64,000 bases of DNA, from contig JARKIF010000127.1 in NCBI GenBank assembly GCA_029378245.1, positions 32,492 through 96,491 on the forward strand, given 5' to 3'. Shown one piece after another: positions 34,480 through 45,118 of this stretch. A model generated the notes under the pieces. That model was not told where the DNA came from. It worked only from the letters and a program-made list of their open reading frames with translations, and did not search any database. Source of the stretch: Roridomyces roridus (lineage: Eukaryota > Basidiomycota > Agaricomycetes > Agaricales > Mycenaceae). The position numbers and the translations under genes were made by a program. Each line of letters opens with the position of its first letter. The stretch's first letter is position 1.

Positions 34480-35198
34480 ATGCACGACTTGACTTCTCTA
34501 CAGAGTTCCCTCCTCTTCGGGTCCCTGTCCCTGATTCCCAACAACACTCTCCGCTATATCCTACTTGTCCTTTTTGCCCTCCTTATCCTCGGCCACGCCA
34601 TTCATCTACAGCGCCTGTCGGTTCGGCTGAACTGCGTCGAGCGCCACGTCGATAAAGCGGAGGCAACCATTCGTCATGCGAAATCCTTCTGTTCGTCCAA
34701 GGATTTTTTGTGCCTCGTTGAGCAAGGTCTGCGGCTCTTGGAGTGAGTTCTTACTCCGATCTCAATTTGACCTTGGTATTCTGAATACCTTGTCCGGCAG
34801 GGTCAAGCACACCTTGTCGCGAGTCAAATGCTGCTTACTTGGGTCGACGGCGGTCTTGACTTGGAAGACATATCGCGTCCTCTCCAACGATATCGAAACT
34901 TGTGCGACGGACATCAAGAAGATTCAGGCTGTCGTGGAGGTTCGCGATCCCGCTAGGAGTCATAGAGGATATTTATTTGAATGCATAGTTGATCTTGGAA
35001 GTTGAACGCCAGCGTCGATTCACAGAGGATATTACCGACACGGAGGCCCTGCTTTCTGATTTTCGGGTCTCTGGTACGTCCGTGCATCCCGTTGCTAAAA
35101 TGTACAATTTATGCCGTCTCCCAGACACCAGGGCCATCACATATCCGCATCCGCGCCATGTCGGGCCACCCTATACATCAGCCGAGAATTCAGTCTAA
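34480..35198 (+). CDS. Small one-TM coiled-coil protein, family member H2
   Basis: Close paralog of H1 (most residues identical). Exon 1: MHDLTSLQSSLLFGSLSLI, NNTLRYILLVLFALLILGHA, LQRLSVRLNCVERHVDKAEA, SFCSSKDFLCLVEQGLRLLE. Exon 2: VKHTLSRVKCCLLGS, TWKTYRVLSNDIETCATDI. Exon 3: LILEVERQRRFTEDITDTEA. Exon 4: DTRAITYPHPRHVGPP to NSV and TAA at 35198. Substitutions spread evenly over exons and introns, unlike the neighbouring PL14 twin tract. TATAAGAG lies 35 bp before the ATG. Function unknown. Confidence 0.72.
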
Positions 35199-35402
35199 AT
35201 TCTGGGTCCTTTGGGCACTCGTAGACACTTTCATTGGCTGAACTCTGAATTTCTCAACTCCAAGTAACTCAGTTATTTTTTTCTCCTGCCTTGTTCTGCT
35301 GTATATTGTGTACACCAATGGTCTCTTTTGGGTTGAATTTTATTGTTCCAAATTCTCCGATGGTAACAAATCGGAGCTCAGACATGGCAGCTGCCGAGTG
35401 TG

Positions 35403-35539
35403 GAGAACCTCCCGTTGACATCCGGCGTTCACCTGAAACACCGGGAGCACACAGGAAATCAGTATCACGTAGCTCCCGGTGTTTCGAATGAACGCCGGAC
35501 GTCAGCCCGGACATCAACTTGACATCAACAGAGGTTCTC
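35403..35539. repeat. Long imperfect hairpin upstream of H3
   Basis: GAGAACCTC...CGGCGTTC...GAAACACCGGGAGC (35403-35448) is matched in reverse by GCTCCCGGTGTTTCG...GAACGCCGG...GAGGTTCTC (35472-35539). The right arm has about 20 extra bases containing a GACATCAACTT repeat. The loop is 23 bp. It ends 17 bp before the H3 TATA box. It could be a palindromic MITE or a regulatory inverted repeat. Confidence 0.6.
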
Positions 35540-35601
35540 CGCGTTCGGGCTCTGGTATAAAACAGCTGGCACTTACATTGACTGGGTTTGCCACCCTCCC
35601 A

Positions 35602-36271
35602 ATGAGCGACTTCACTTCACTTCAGAGTTCCCTCCTCTTGGGGTCGCTTTCCCTGATCCCGAACAACACCCTGCGCTACGTCCTCGTAGCCCTCTTCGGA
35701 CTCTCCGCCCTGGTGCATGCCATTCATCTGCAACGCCCGTCAATCCAACTTGCTTGCGTCGAGCTACAGGTCAAAGAGACGGAGGAAATTATTCAATACG
35801 CGCGGTCGTTTTGCCCGGCCAAGGACTTTCTCTCTCTCGGTGAACAGGCGGTGTGGCTGTTGGAGTGAGTGATTAGATTTCCCTTCCTGGAATCATCGCT
35901 GACATCCATGAAGAGTCAAACGGACCGTATCTATTGTGAAATGCCACATCCTCGAATCCAAGTCAGGCTTGAGCTGGAAGAAGTATCGCCTCCTCTCCAA
36001 GGACATTGCTCTCTGCGTGTTGGACGTACAAAAGATTCGGGCAGCCGTCGAGGTAGGCAAGCACTTGATGTGAAAACCCAGCTAATTGAATCCACAGCTC
36101 GTGGTGGAAACCGAAAACCAACGTCGGTTCACCGAGAGCATCAACGAAACGGAGAGCGTGCTTGCTGGTTTTCGGGCCATGTTCGGTACGATTTCTTTTG
36201 AAATGCTCTAATTTTACATAACTTGATCTTTCTCAGATAGAGCCCCTGTGGTGCGTCCAAGCAATGTCTAG
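35602..36271 (+). CDS. Small one-TM coiled-coil protein, family member H3
   Basis: Exons 35602-35864, 35914-36052, 36098-36185 and 36237-36271, all GT-AG, giving about 175 residues. It begins MSDFTSLQSSLLLGSLSLI, then NNTLRYVLVALFGLSALVHA as the membrane helix, LQRPSIQLACVELQVKETEE, SFCPAKDFLSLGEQAVWLLE, VKRTVSIVKCHILES, SWKKYRLLSKDIALCVLDVQ, VVETENQRRFTESINETESV and the tail APVVRPSNV. This is the clearest intact gene model of the family. TATAAAAC lies 39 bp upstream. A single N-terminal helix with a charged, heptad-rich remainder suggests a membrane-anchored helical protein, but the function is unknown. Confidence 0.8.
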
Positions 36272-37223
36272 GGTTTGTAGACTCGCATACGCATGTCCTG
36301 GCTGTGATGTACTTGTTGCTGCCGCTTTCCAAATTCCCGCCTTTGTAGTTTCCGTGTCTCAATTGCCTTGTCAACCTTATGTTCTCGTTTTCGGAACCAG
36401 AATGCTGCTTGCCGAACGAGGACCAATCGCACCCACCCTTGACCCACCCGAAACCATGAGACGAAGAGACTCGGAAGTACAAGCACAGGTGTGCACCAGA
36501 AAAACCGTTAGACAGAACCAGAGAAAGTCCTCGAAGGCGCCTGCGGGCCAATGCAGGGAGGGAGTGTTAGAAGTAAGAATCCTGACTGGCGGCGATCAAG
36601 GAGATAATGCTAGTGGTGATCCGGAATCAAGAGACGGATTCAGACTCGCACACGTGTTGAACATCATGTTCTCACGGTTTAATTCGAGTTCATGGTGGGA
36701 CGAGTCATCATGTATCATGCAGGAAGGCGTTCTCCCCGTTCTTTGCTTCCGGGAGGGGCTCACATGCAATGTGCTTTGCTTTTGTCAAAGACTTTCGTAC
36801 GGCTTGTTTGATCAGATTTCCCACGGTTCGATCTTGAAGTTCAACTTGGTGTGCGCGTGTAAACTTTGACATAATTTCAAATCTCTGGCAAGTATTCATT
36901 CGTCCGAATGCCCGACCCATCATTCACAAGATTCGTGGTTGATTTCCAAGTCGGCAGCACGGGTTGAGGTGGAGGCGTCTAAGGCAAGCCGCGCTCTCAC
37001 GGCTGCTTAGTGTTATCACTGATACTAGGAGTGTGGTCGCGTTCATTCGGGGACCTCGACTCCGGGAGTGGCCTTTTTAGCATGTGCCACGTTCGTTTGA
37101 TTCGGAACTTTCAACTACATTTCGTTCCACCGCGGCCTCGCCTTGAACCAAGTTCCCAAAATCCATGCAAGGCTTTCTCTTTCTACATACATACATATAC
37201 GCTATAGCACATCCACTCTACTG
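36272..37223. other. Intergenic, repeat-derived
   Basis: No gene recognised. A piece near 36805-36890 (GATTTCCCACGGTTCGATCTTGAAGTTCAAC region) matches 28285-28345, which lies at the same distance downstream of H1. The 3' flank was therefore copied with the gene. The frames here, up to 200 codons, are not conserved between copies. Confidence 0.45.
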
Positions 37224-38216
37224 TTAACAATTGTTGATATACTTCGTCAAGGCTGTCTTCTCCGCCGAATCAATGGTGAGGTCGTAGAAGTGTTTCTGGT
37301 GATTCAGTTCAGTTCCAACGGCAAAGGCGATGGGAGAGGGAGAGGTAACGTACGACAGTGATCCAAGCGCGGATGTAGGTACACACATAACTAGCGAGCG
37401 GGGGGACGAACTCGGCGGGGTCTGTCCGGGGGGCGCGGTTAGATGCGAGTTTCAACGGTGAAGAGTTGTGTACCTTTATCACCTACATACATACACATGG
37501 TTCAGTATTTCTTAGGGCTAATGGGAAACGACACAACGCACCTTTCGATTCGTTCAGGTTGTCCGTGACTATTTGCGACGGAATCAGTGCCGCTAAGGGG
37601 GAGGGGACGAAGAACGCACTAGCGACCAACTGCGGCCTGGTCAAATCGTTCGCGTACGCCTCGCGTTGAGCGGCGGTCCAATCACGGGCACCGGAGATCC
37701 ATGCCTACAGCCCTGTGTTCATTCACATCTTTGAGAGAAGAGCAGACAAACGAACCTCTTTGAGCGGCACGACGTGGTCCTATCATTTGTTGAGCCCGGT
37801 GGCAAAGTCGAGAGGAAGTGGAACGCACGATATCCAAATCACTCGCCAGCGTCGTCGCGACGCCATCGTACGGGCTCACCCAGTTCCCCGAGGTCGCGGC
37901 GCACGCCGAGCTTGTGACGACGTTGGTGCCGTCGCGTTTCAAGACGGTTTCACGGGTATCGCACGTCCCGGAGACTGGTGTGGCGCTCAATTCAATGTCT
38001 CTACACAGAGGGGAGAAGGAGGCACGCACTGATATCCCAAGTCTTGAACTGATCCCGCGAATATGCCGGCGAGTTGCTGTCCACCGCTACCACCAGTTCG
38101 GAGAGGTAAGTTTTCGCGGTGGCGACCGAGACGGGCGTCGGGAGGGCACGTGGGAGGGGCACGCTGACAACAGCGGTCGACGCAGCGAGCAGCAGCAGAG
38201 GGAGGACAGAGAGCAT
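37224..38216 (-). CDS. Secreted HNH nuclease of the DUF1524 family
   Basis: Small secreted protein with a GmrSD-type HNH nuclease fold (DUF1524), common in fungi and actinobacteria; it probably degrades extracellular nucleic acid. The minus-strand start at 38216 gives a signal peptide, MLSVLPLLLLAASTAVVSV. Then come TYLSELVVAVDSNSPAYSRD, QFKTWDI, SGTCDTRETVLKRDGTNVV, CAATSGNWVSPYDGV, ASDLDI joined by splicing to DHVVPLKE (the DxDH motif with the metal-binding His), AWISGARDWTAAQREAYAND, LTRPQLVA, VTDNLNESKGD (the Asn/Lys motif), FVPPLASYVCTYIRAWITV and KHFYDLTIDSAEKTALTKYI ending NNC, with TAA at 37226-37224. About six introns. All expected motifs are present, so it is likely active. Confidence 0.85.
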
Positions 38217-38569
38217 CGTGCGCGCGCGGGTTCGCCAGATAGAGACGCAGCTTTTATCTTCGCCGGATAAGGTCTCATGATTGCTTTCGGAGTAATGCAC
38301 GTTGCTGCGTTGTGTTGCCAACGAGGTTCAACGGGTGTGTCGAGGTAGCTCGAGGTGGAGGGAGCTCTAAGAAGCCGCGGAGAGCCATGTGCTGGTATAT
38401 GACAGAAGATGCCAAGACAATTTCGCATGGATTACGCCAAGATATGCACGTTGGTGCAGAGCACCGCGCATATCGGAGATGATCAGCTTCGGGCCATGAA
38501 AATTACAATTTAGTGAGGTGCCTAGGATAATACAAGTTGATTAAGGTCCGTCTCAGCCTATTCTACTGC

Positions 38570-39305
38570 TCAGAAATCGTTGTTGTTGTTGTCGAATTCG
38601 CCGCGCTGTCATCAATATGAGTTGGAGACCAAAGGGAGAGTGAGAGGAACATACCTTGCGCTCCTGGCCGCGCTCCTGCATGGTCGGGTTCTTCATGACC
38701 TTGCCGGCAAGTTTCTCGGCGCCACCTGCGAAAAGAAACGGTCAGCATGGGATGAGTGGATGAAGGGCAAGGAAGACGAACCCATCAACTTGTCCCCCAT
38801 AGACGGCTTGTTGCCCGACTCGTACTCGTTCCCGGCGTTGTTGTAATTGGAGTTGTTGTTCCAGTTCTCCTCCCGACGCCCGCCGCCCAGCTCGTTCCCA
38901 AATTCACTGGAGCGTCCCGTGCCGGCGCCCATACCCGTGCCCATGCCCGTGGAGTCTCCAGAGCCGTAGGCCTCGGTTCCGGTGCCGCGGCCAGTGCCGT
39001 AGGAGTCACCCATGCCGGTGCTGCCCATGCCGTCGGTGGTACCCAGGCCGCCAGTTGTGTTGTCCATGCCGCCAGTTGTACCCATGCCCATGCCGGAGCC
39101 GTAGGTGTCGTCACCGCGGTTGAAGTCTGGTTTGAACAAATGAGGTGTAGGAAAAGAGACGAGCAAGAGGAGACTCACCACCGGTACCTCGGCCAGCACG
39201 CGCCTGACTGAAGCCAGACTCGTTCATGGGGTTGGTGGTGTCGAAGGCATTGCCGCCAGTCGAGCCAAAGTCGTTGGTGTTGTTGTTGGTGTTTTCGTAA
39301 GACAT
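38570..39305 (-). CDS. Glycine/asparagine-rich stress-type protein with CsbD-like end
   Basis: Start ATG 39305: MSYENTNNNTNDFGSTGGNA, then after an intron a low-complexity Gly/Thr/Met stretch (DTYGSGMGMGTTGGMDN, YGTGRGTGTEAYGSGDS). The C-terminal part is SMGDKLM then, after an intron, GGAEKLAGKVMKNPTMQERG, QERK, and after a last intron RGEFDNNNNDF with TGA at 38572-38570. The GxAEKLAGKVxKNPxxxxRGxERK block resembles the CsbD-like helix of small fungal stress proteins. Probably cytosolic and induced under stress, by analogy only. It has no hydrophobic segment. It lies head-to-tail with the HNH nuclease, 354 bp apart. Confidence 0.7.
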
Positions 39306-40249
39306 GGTAGTAGTGGGTGAGGTGCAGATGCGATGGATTCAACTTGCATTTCGCCCCCGCTTTTAAATCGTTTGTGGGAGGTGATGCAATCGTGGAGAAG
39401 CTGGATTTGGGGTCGCAGGTCATGGTGGAGTGCTATGACCGCGCCAAGTCATTGAAGCCGTGGAGCGCGGCGAACACGATCACGTGTGCGCGGCCGGCGT
39501 GTGATGAGACAAATCGAGACTCTTACCACCATCATGCCACCCACCGTCCCCAGTCGACTTTTCCTCGAGCTCCCTCAAAGAAGCATTATCTGGAAATTGA
39601 GCCAAAGGTTGGCAGGTGCCTGATTTTCCGGCAGAGACTGCTCGTCCATAGTGGAGAGGAGGTCACGGATGGTTTCAAGTACAAGTTGAGGAGTGGTTCC
39701 ATGTTCGAGCAGATGTAGGGTTATTGAGAAGTTCCCAAGCAGTTCCGCGAATGCAAAGATCAGAATTGGAGTGGACTTCACAGAAAACGGACTGGCAATG
39801 AATCAGGCACGGTGGGACCAGATGAGCAGGCGTAACATAGAAACCTCTGTCCAGCGAACAAGACCTCCATGGTCGTCTCGACCCTGGCTGGTCTTGAAGC
39901 TCGGTTCACCCTGAGTAGCGGGCAACGAGAAAGGGCTTCCGAGACGGGACGATCAGAGCAGCATTGGAGCAGCACGTAGAGCCGGGACCTCGCGGAAATA
40001 ACGTCGCGTTAGGCGGCTCATGTTCATTGGACGTCGACTTCAAACTTGGCCCAAACTTGGCCAGAGCGTGGATATGGTGGTGGTACAGAAGCGAGATGGG
40101 TTTGATCAAACTCCGACTTGTCAGAACAAATTGATGACTCGGTCGTTGAAATGGATCATGGATATTATGGCGAATATACAGCCCTGAGGCTCAAGTCGCT
40201 CTTTTGAAACCCGCTGGCCATGCTCCAGATTCTTGCGCAATTGGCGCCC
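39306..40249. other. Intergenic, no gene seen
   Basis: About 940 bp. A few frames of 60-130 codons exist on both strands, without splice partners, signal features or family resemblance. The left part is the promoter region of the glycine-rich gene. Confidence 0.45.
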
Positions 40250-40655
40250 CAGGCTCTTCCCGAGAATTCTGATCGACGAGGCAGTGTATTCCTTTCCCGT
40301 CCCGTTTGTGGTGTTCTTACAGGTTCTTACTTACTCGTATTTTCAACACGGTATGACAGACAGGCTCTTTCCCCGGGAATTGTGATCGACAAGGCAGTAC
40401 ATCCCTTTTCCGTCCTGTTTGTGATGTTCTTACTCGTATTTTCAGCAGTATGCCATGAACAGACAGGCTCTTTTCCCGAGAATTCTGATCGATGAGGCAG
40501 TGTATTCCTTTTCCGTCCTGTTTGTGGTGTTCTTACTCGTATGTATTTTCAGCACGGTATGCCATGAACACAGGCTCTTTCCGGAGAATTCTGATCGACG
40601 AGGCAGTGTATTCCTTTTCCGTCCTGTTTGTGGTGCCCGCTCGTATTTTCAGCTC
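40250..40655 (+). repeat. About 107-bp minisatellite, four copies, upstream of H4
   Basis: Units start with CAGGCTCTT at 40250, 40361, 40464 and 40571 (111, 103 and 107 bp apart) and share GAGAATTCTGATCGA(C/T)GAGGCAGT and TTCCGTCCTGTTTGTG. The last unit ends at TCGTATTTTCAG, about 10 bp before the H4 TATA box, so the array abuts the promoter. Frames run open through the array because the unit lacks stops in two frames; I do not call it coding. Confidence 0.85.
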
Positions 40656-40704
40656 CTCTCCTTATAAGAACAAACTCATCCGACAACGGATATCTCACTC
40701 GAAA

Positions 40705-41447
40705 GATGACCTCTCTTGTGAACAGCTTCCTTTCTCCAAGCCCTGGCGACCGGGCCCACCCACTCAACTCCCTCCTGCTCGTCGGTATATCCCTCATCCC
40801 AAACAACACCCTCCGCTACATACTCCTCGCCTTCTTCACGTGCTCGATGCTACTTCTCATGCACCTCAAACGCCCGTCGGTCCAGCTGGCCCGGGCGGGA
40901 AACAAGTCCAGCAGACGGAGGAAATTATCCAACACGCGAGATCGTTCTGCGCGGCCAAGGACTTTGTGTATCTCGGAGAACAGGCTGTACGGCTTCTGGG
41001 GTGAGCCCAAGCCTTCTTCTCTATCTATTAGAGTACTCATGTCTCCGACCGCAGGGTCAAGCGCACGCTATCGACGGTTAAATGCTCCTTGCTGGATGTG
41101 GAGAGCTCCGTCCTGACGTGGAAGAGATATCGCCTCCTTTCCAAGGATATCGCGATGTGTGCGATGGAGACGAACAAGATTCGCGACACTGTCGAGGTCA
41201 GTCGTTGCTGTCGGGAAAAAAACTGAAGAGGCGAGCGCTCATTTGTTGGTAGCTCATCTTGGAATCCGAACGCCAACGCCGGCTCACCGAGGACATAAAC
41301 AACACGGAGACCGTGCTTTATAGTCTCCAAGCTGCGTCCGGTACGTTAGCCTCATCTGAGTCAGAGGACGGAGAACACTGATTCAATCGCGTCTCAGGCG
41401 GACGGTTCCACGCGACTGTGTTCACAGAGTCGGCATCGCAGGCCTGA
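40705..41447 (+). pseudogene. One-TM family member H4 with a 1-bp frameshift
   Basis: Start MTSLVNSFLSPSPGDRAH is longer than in the sisters, then SLIPNNTLRYILLAFF and the helix to MHLKRPSVQLARAG. Near 40905 one base is missing compared with H3, so the continuation VQQTEEIIQHARSFCAAKDF is in another frame. After that exon the rest is good: VKRTLSTVKCSLLDVESS, TWKRYRLLSKDIAMCAMET, LILESERQRRLTEDINNTET, and after an intron GGRFHATVFTESASQA with TGA at 41445. Splice sites are conserved. It is therefore either a recent pseudogene or a gene with an assembly error. TATAAGAA lies 35 bp upstream. Confidence 0.7.
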
Positions 41448-41769
41448 AGGGTTGTGGCTGAGCGACTGAAGCTCCTGATCTTTTTAATGAATCCCGTCCT
41501 CCACCGTCCCTTCGCTGTCGAACATGTTTTGTTATGCAAATCTCTCCAGAAATATTGGGAATTGTATTGTTTCGAATCACGCCCGAAGATGGTTTGAAGT
41601 TGAAATCGAACATGCCGACGCCCAGCCATCAGCGCATCAGCCCCAATGTTTGTCACGCTTCAACACATTGATTGGCGACTCGGCCCACGGCCCGGACTCT
41701 AGCACGTGAGGCTGGTTCAACTTGAATAAGGATTGATTGTTCGGACTGACTCGAGATAAACATATTCAC

Positions 41770-42369
41770 AAGTATCAATTATTTGTCCTGAGATATGCGG
41801 GACTCCCGGTTGCTTTTCAGCGCTCTGCTGCATATGGTTTCGAGCAAATCATGTTGATGCATTGGAACCGTGGGAAATCGGCGGAAATCAGAGTTTGATA
41901 GATCGCCTTTTGCTTCCGTACCACCATCTCCCGCCCTCTCGTTTTGCCAGCTGCCTATCTGTACTGACCTCTGGATTCGAAGACGGAGACAACCACACCC
42001 TCGATCTCGATTGTCAGTTCTGGGTCGCTCCACCCTCAAATGCTCTCTCGATTCCCTTTTCTCTGGCTCTTCGTCGAACACTCCAACTATCTGCGGCGCC
42101 TTTCTGGGCGTAAAACGGATCCAAAATAGGGCGAAAGACTCAGGCTAAGGTGCTCCGATGGCTACACGCAGCTCAACTTTGGCGATGTACAATCTGCTCA
42201 GTTTTCCAATTCTATCGGCTGATTCGGCTCAGGCTGCAACAAAGCAAGGATTTTGTACCCGAAGACAGTGGATATCCACAGACACAAGACCTTTACAAGA
42301 CTAAGGAACTGAGGAACAAACAATATTGAAATCAAGAACAGCACAAAGAGGATGGATGCTTCTAATGAT
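41770..42369. repeat. 3' flank of H5, duplicated beside H6 (44633-45118)
   Basis: Matches the DNA at the same distance from H6: CCTTTTGCTTCCG, a CTGTGGCACCTTTCTGGG-type block, and GATG(C/T)(A/T)CAATCTGCTCAGTTTT. Unit length with the gene is about 1.3 kb. No coding frame is kept between the copies. Confidence 0.6.
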
Positions 42370-43027
42370 TCAAACGGCCGTGCGCGTGAAGGCTGAAGCC
42401 GAGGTAGAATCCTGGTTCTTCACCGATACACTGAACCCACCGGAGCCACGAAACCCAGAAAGCATACTCTCGGTCTCGTTGATATCCTCCGTGAGCCGGC
42501 GCTGGTGTTCGACTTCCACGATGAGCTGTTGGAACTCTTCAGTCTCCTCTTCTTCTAGGTCATGATAATGCTGACCTCAACCGCTGCCTTGATTCTCTTC
42601 GCATCCTTCGCGTATATGGCGATATCCTTCGCGATGAGGCGATATTTCTTCCAGGTCCACATGGACGTTGACTCGAGTATGCGGCATTTAACCATCGACA
42701 CGCCTCTTTTCACCCTGCGAGAGTAAGATTAGGTGAGCAAATTACTGGCTTGAATTCGACTCACTCGAGGAGCCATACAGCGTGTTCACCGAGAGACAAG
42801 CGATCCTTCGCTGTGCAGAATGCCCTGGCGTGTCGGACAATTTCTTCGACATCCTTGATCTGGTTCTCGACGCGTCGGAGTTGAACCAATGGACGCCTCA
42901 CATGGATGGCTTGGACCAGGGTACAGAATACGAAGAGGGCGAGGAGGAGATAGCGCAGCGTGTCGTTTGGGATCAAAGACAGAGAGCCTGCGAGGAGGGA
43001 GGTTTGGAGAGAAGTCATTTGAGACAT
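42370..43027 (-). CDS. Small one-TM coiled-coil protein, family member H5
   Basis: Minus-strand start 43027: MSQMTSLQTSLLAGSLSLI, NDTLRYLLLALFVFCTLVQA, VRRPLVQLRRVENQIKDVEE, FCTAKDRLSLGEHAVWLLE. Next exon: VKRGVSMVKCRILES, TWKKYRLIAKDIAIYAKDAK. Next: LIVEVEHQRRLTEDINETES, MLSGFRGSGGFSVSV and the tail TSASAFTRTAV with TGA at 42372-42370. The fourth exon of H1-H3 seems to be fused here, with no last intron. TATAAAAC lies 30 bp upstream. Intact; function unknown. Confidence 0.77.
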
Positions 43028-43099
43028 GGTGAAATGGTCGATTGGAATGTGAGCTCGTTTTATACCTGCCGCGGCGGGGATCCAATCCCAATCTGAAGC

Positions 43100-44429
43100 A
43101 TCACTGGCCGCACCAACACCGCGGTGTTGACAGCTCTACAAATACAAGATTAGTACCTGTGTGAAATTACTTTAATTAGTACCACTACCTGTGTGCGGGA
43201 TTAATCTTGTGTACAGCCTACAATCCACCTGAAGTGGACGACGACGTCGAAATGCCTGCGGAACAAGTATTGCTACCGAGCACGCACTGCGGTCAGACTT
43301 CACACCCAAGCTCAAAATTGGAAGCGGCCGTGGTTCAAAGTTTTAGATACTCGACCGTCCCTAAAAATGAATTCATCTCTCGAATGTTTCGAGCACTCCT
43401 CGCCTATCAAACCTATACCTCATCAGTACTACCGGGCAGAAACCGGGCTGCCTTTCAGGCCCAGGCTCCCCAGTGCGCCCGTGTAAAGTGTCAATGTAAC
43501 GGCCAGCAATTATGCAATGCCGCACCTAAAATTATCATGGATCAGGCAGTTCGCGGAAATTGGCGCGCATCGAAGTGAGTTGCTAACCGGTGTTGATTGT
43601 ACTCGCCGTTCTTGTGCGGTTCTCAGGCTTGTGCAATCGCCCTCAGTGGAAATAGGCATGGCGTGGGACAAAATACACCTTTTCATGACCGCTCCCAGCT
43701 GGAGGATGCCGTCTAATGGGAATGGAAAGCTTCCTTCGCGTCTCGAAGGCTCCCGGGCCCGACCTTACATGCCCTGAATCCGGACGTGCGGACGTGTGGC
43801 GCCGCCGCGCGCTGATTTCCTGTGGGGCTCCCTGCCAAATCTACTGGTTCTTTGTCGATACATACATCATGACACGAAATCTGTGATGAAACGAAGGTTC
43901 GCAAGCACCTTGGCGGAGCAGGAGGAAGTCAGAGGTGCTGATGCTCAGGGCTCAGCCCGAGTAAGTTGAAAGTTCCTGGGGGGTCTCGCCATGGTCAACA
44001 GCTTTTTGGCTCCGTCTGTCAGGCGTGAAAGGCACACCTTGATGCCAATTTCAGCGGGGGCAGAACGCGCAACAGGTAAACATTGGCCGCGGCACCCCGG
44101 CGGGCTTCTTTGGCACCCACTGCCCCAGCCAACTCGCCCGGCATAAACGAAGTGACGCGTGGAACGCTGTAGGCCCAGAAAGGGGAATTTTGTTCTTCTC
44201 CCGGAACTTTGTGATAGGCCTTGGCCGATAGGCCTTGGCCGATAGGCCTGAGAATGGAGTGATGAGTGACACGCGATCCGCAGCTAGCACGCCAATAGTA
44301 CTTGGATCATAGATGTCCTCAAGATGTACATCCTTTCTTTCTTCCTCCCGAGTCCCACGGGACGGCGGCATGGGATACGGGATCTGGCACGGCTGGGTGA
44401 GTCAACGCCACTCACAGGGTCGAGCTCAG
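43100..44429. other. Intergenic, no gene seen
   Basis: Unrecognised DNA between H5 and the alpha-galactosidase relic. A short 14-bp repeat, ATAGGCCTTGGCCG, occurs two and a half times at 44214-44249. The longest frames (for example 43207-43578) have no splice context or known motif. Confidence 0.4.
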
Positions 44430-44610
44430 AATAATTCACTTGAGGGGTAAATAGTTCCATTCTGGACCCAAGCAGAACGCGGTATAAGATACGTATTACA
44501 CCCGTCCGATACTTGGCAGATACCACGTGGACGACGACGGATTCGATTCATCTTTCCCGGCTTGAACACAGAAAACGAGATTGGAACGAGATATCCCACT
44601 TGTAGCTTCG
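44430..44610 (-). pseudogene. Relic of an alpha-galactosidase C-terminus
   Basis: Aligns with 47240-47400, the last exon of the intact gene at 47273-49428: shared CCATTC(T/C)GGA(C/G)CCAAG(C/T)AGAACGC and CGGCTTGAACACAGAAAACGA-like blocks. On the minus strand YLVPISFSVFKPGKMN still echoes YLVSLSGFKAGKTN, after which the frame is lost. It lies 2.7 kb from the intact gene, inside the H5/H6 repeat region. Confidence 0.6.
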
Positions 44611-45118
44611 AACGGAATCTCTTGCCAGTGATGCATCGGAACTGTGCGAGCAAAACTGCCACTGTTGGCGCATCAGGATTCTGACTCGGATCACATCGCC
44701 TTTTGCTTCCGCACCACCTCCTCCTTGCTCAGACTTGCTCAAGACGGTCAAGACCACACACGCACGCTGCTTATACCGTACCCAACCCAATGGTGTTCAT
44801 CCGAAGCCGGAGGGAACCGCACGCTCCGCCCTGGATGTCAGTGGATGATTTCCAATGCCTCTCGAGCAGTACTTACAATTCCCGTTTCTCCGACTCTTGA
44901 ACGCTTCTACTCTACCTGTGGCACCTTTCTGGGTGAAGACGGATTCAAAGTGAGGCGCAAGATTGGAACTCTCAAGTACTCCGATATATACCCGCAGCCC
45001 AACAGCGGTGATGCTCAATCTGCTCAGTTTTATCATTTGCCAGTCAAAGTTTTTCCTGCCCAAATATATTGGCTGATCTCGGCTGCTACAACGTATTGGG
45101 GAACCAGGGACTTCATAT

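Noticed and set aside
36264..36869. 201-codon plus-strand frame after H3
   Set aside because: Part of its sequence recurs as noncoding flank beside H1 without an open frame, so it is unlikely to be a gene.
40492..41004. 170-codon plus-strand frame through the minisatellite
   Set aside because: The first part is repeat DNA; the last part is the shifted frame of H4 exon 1, covered by the H4 entry.
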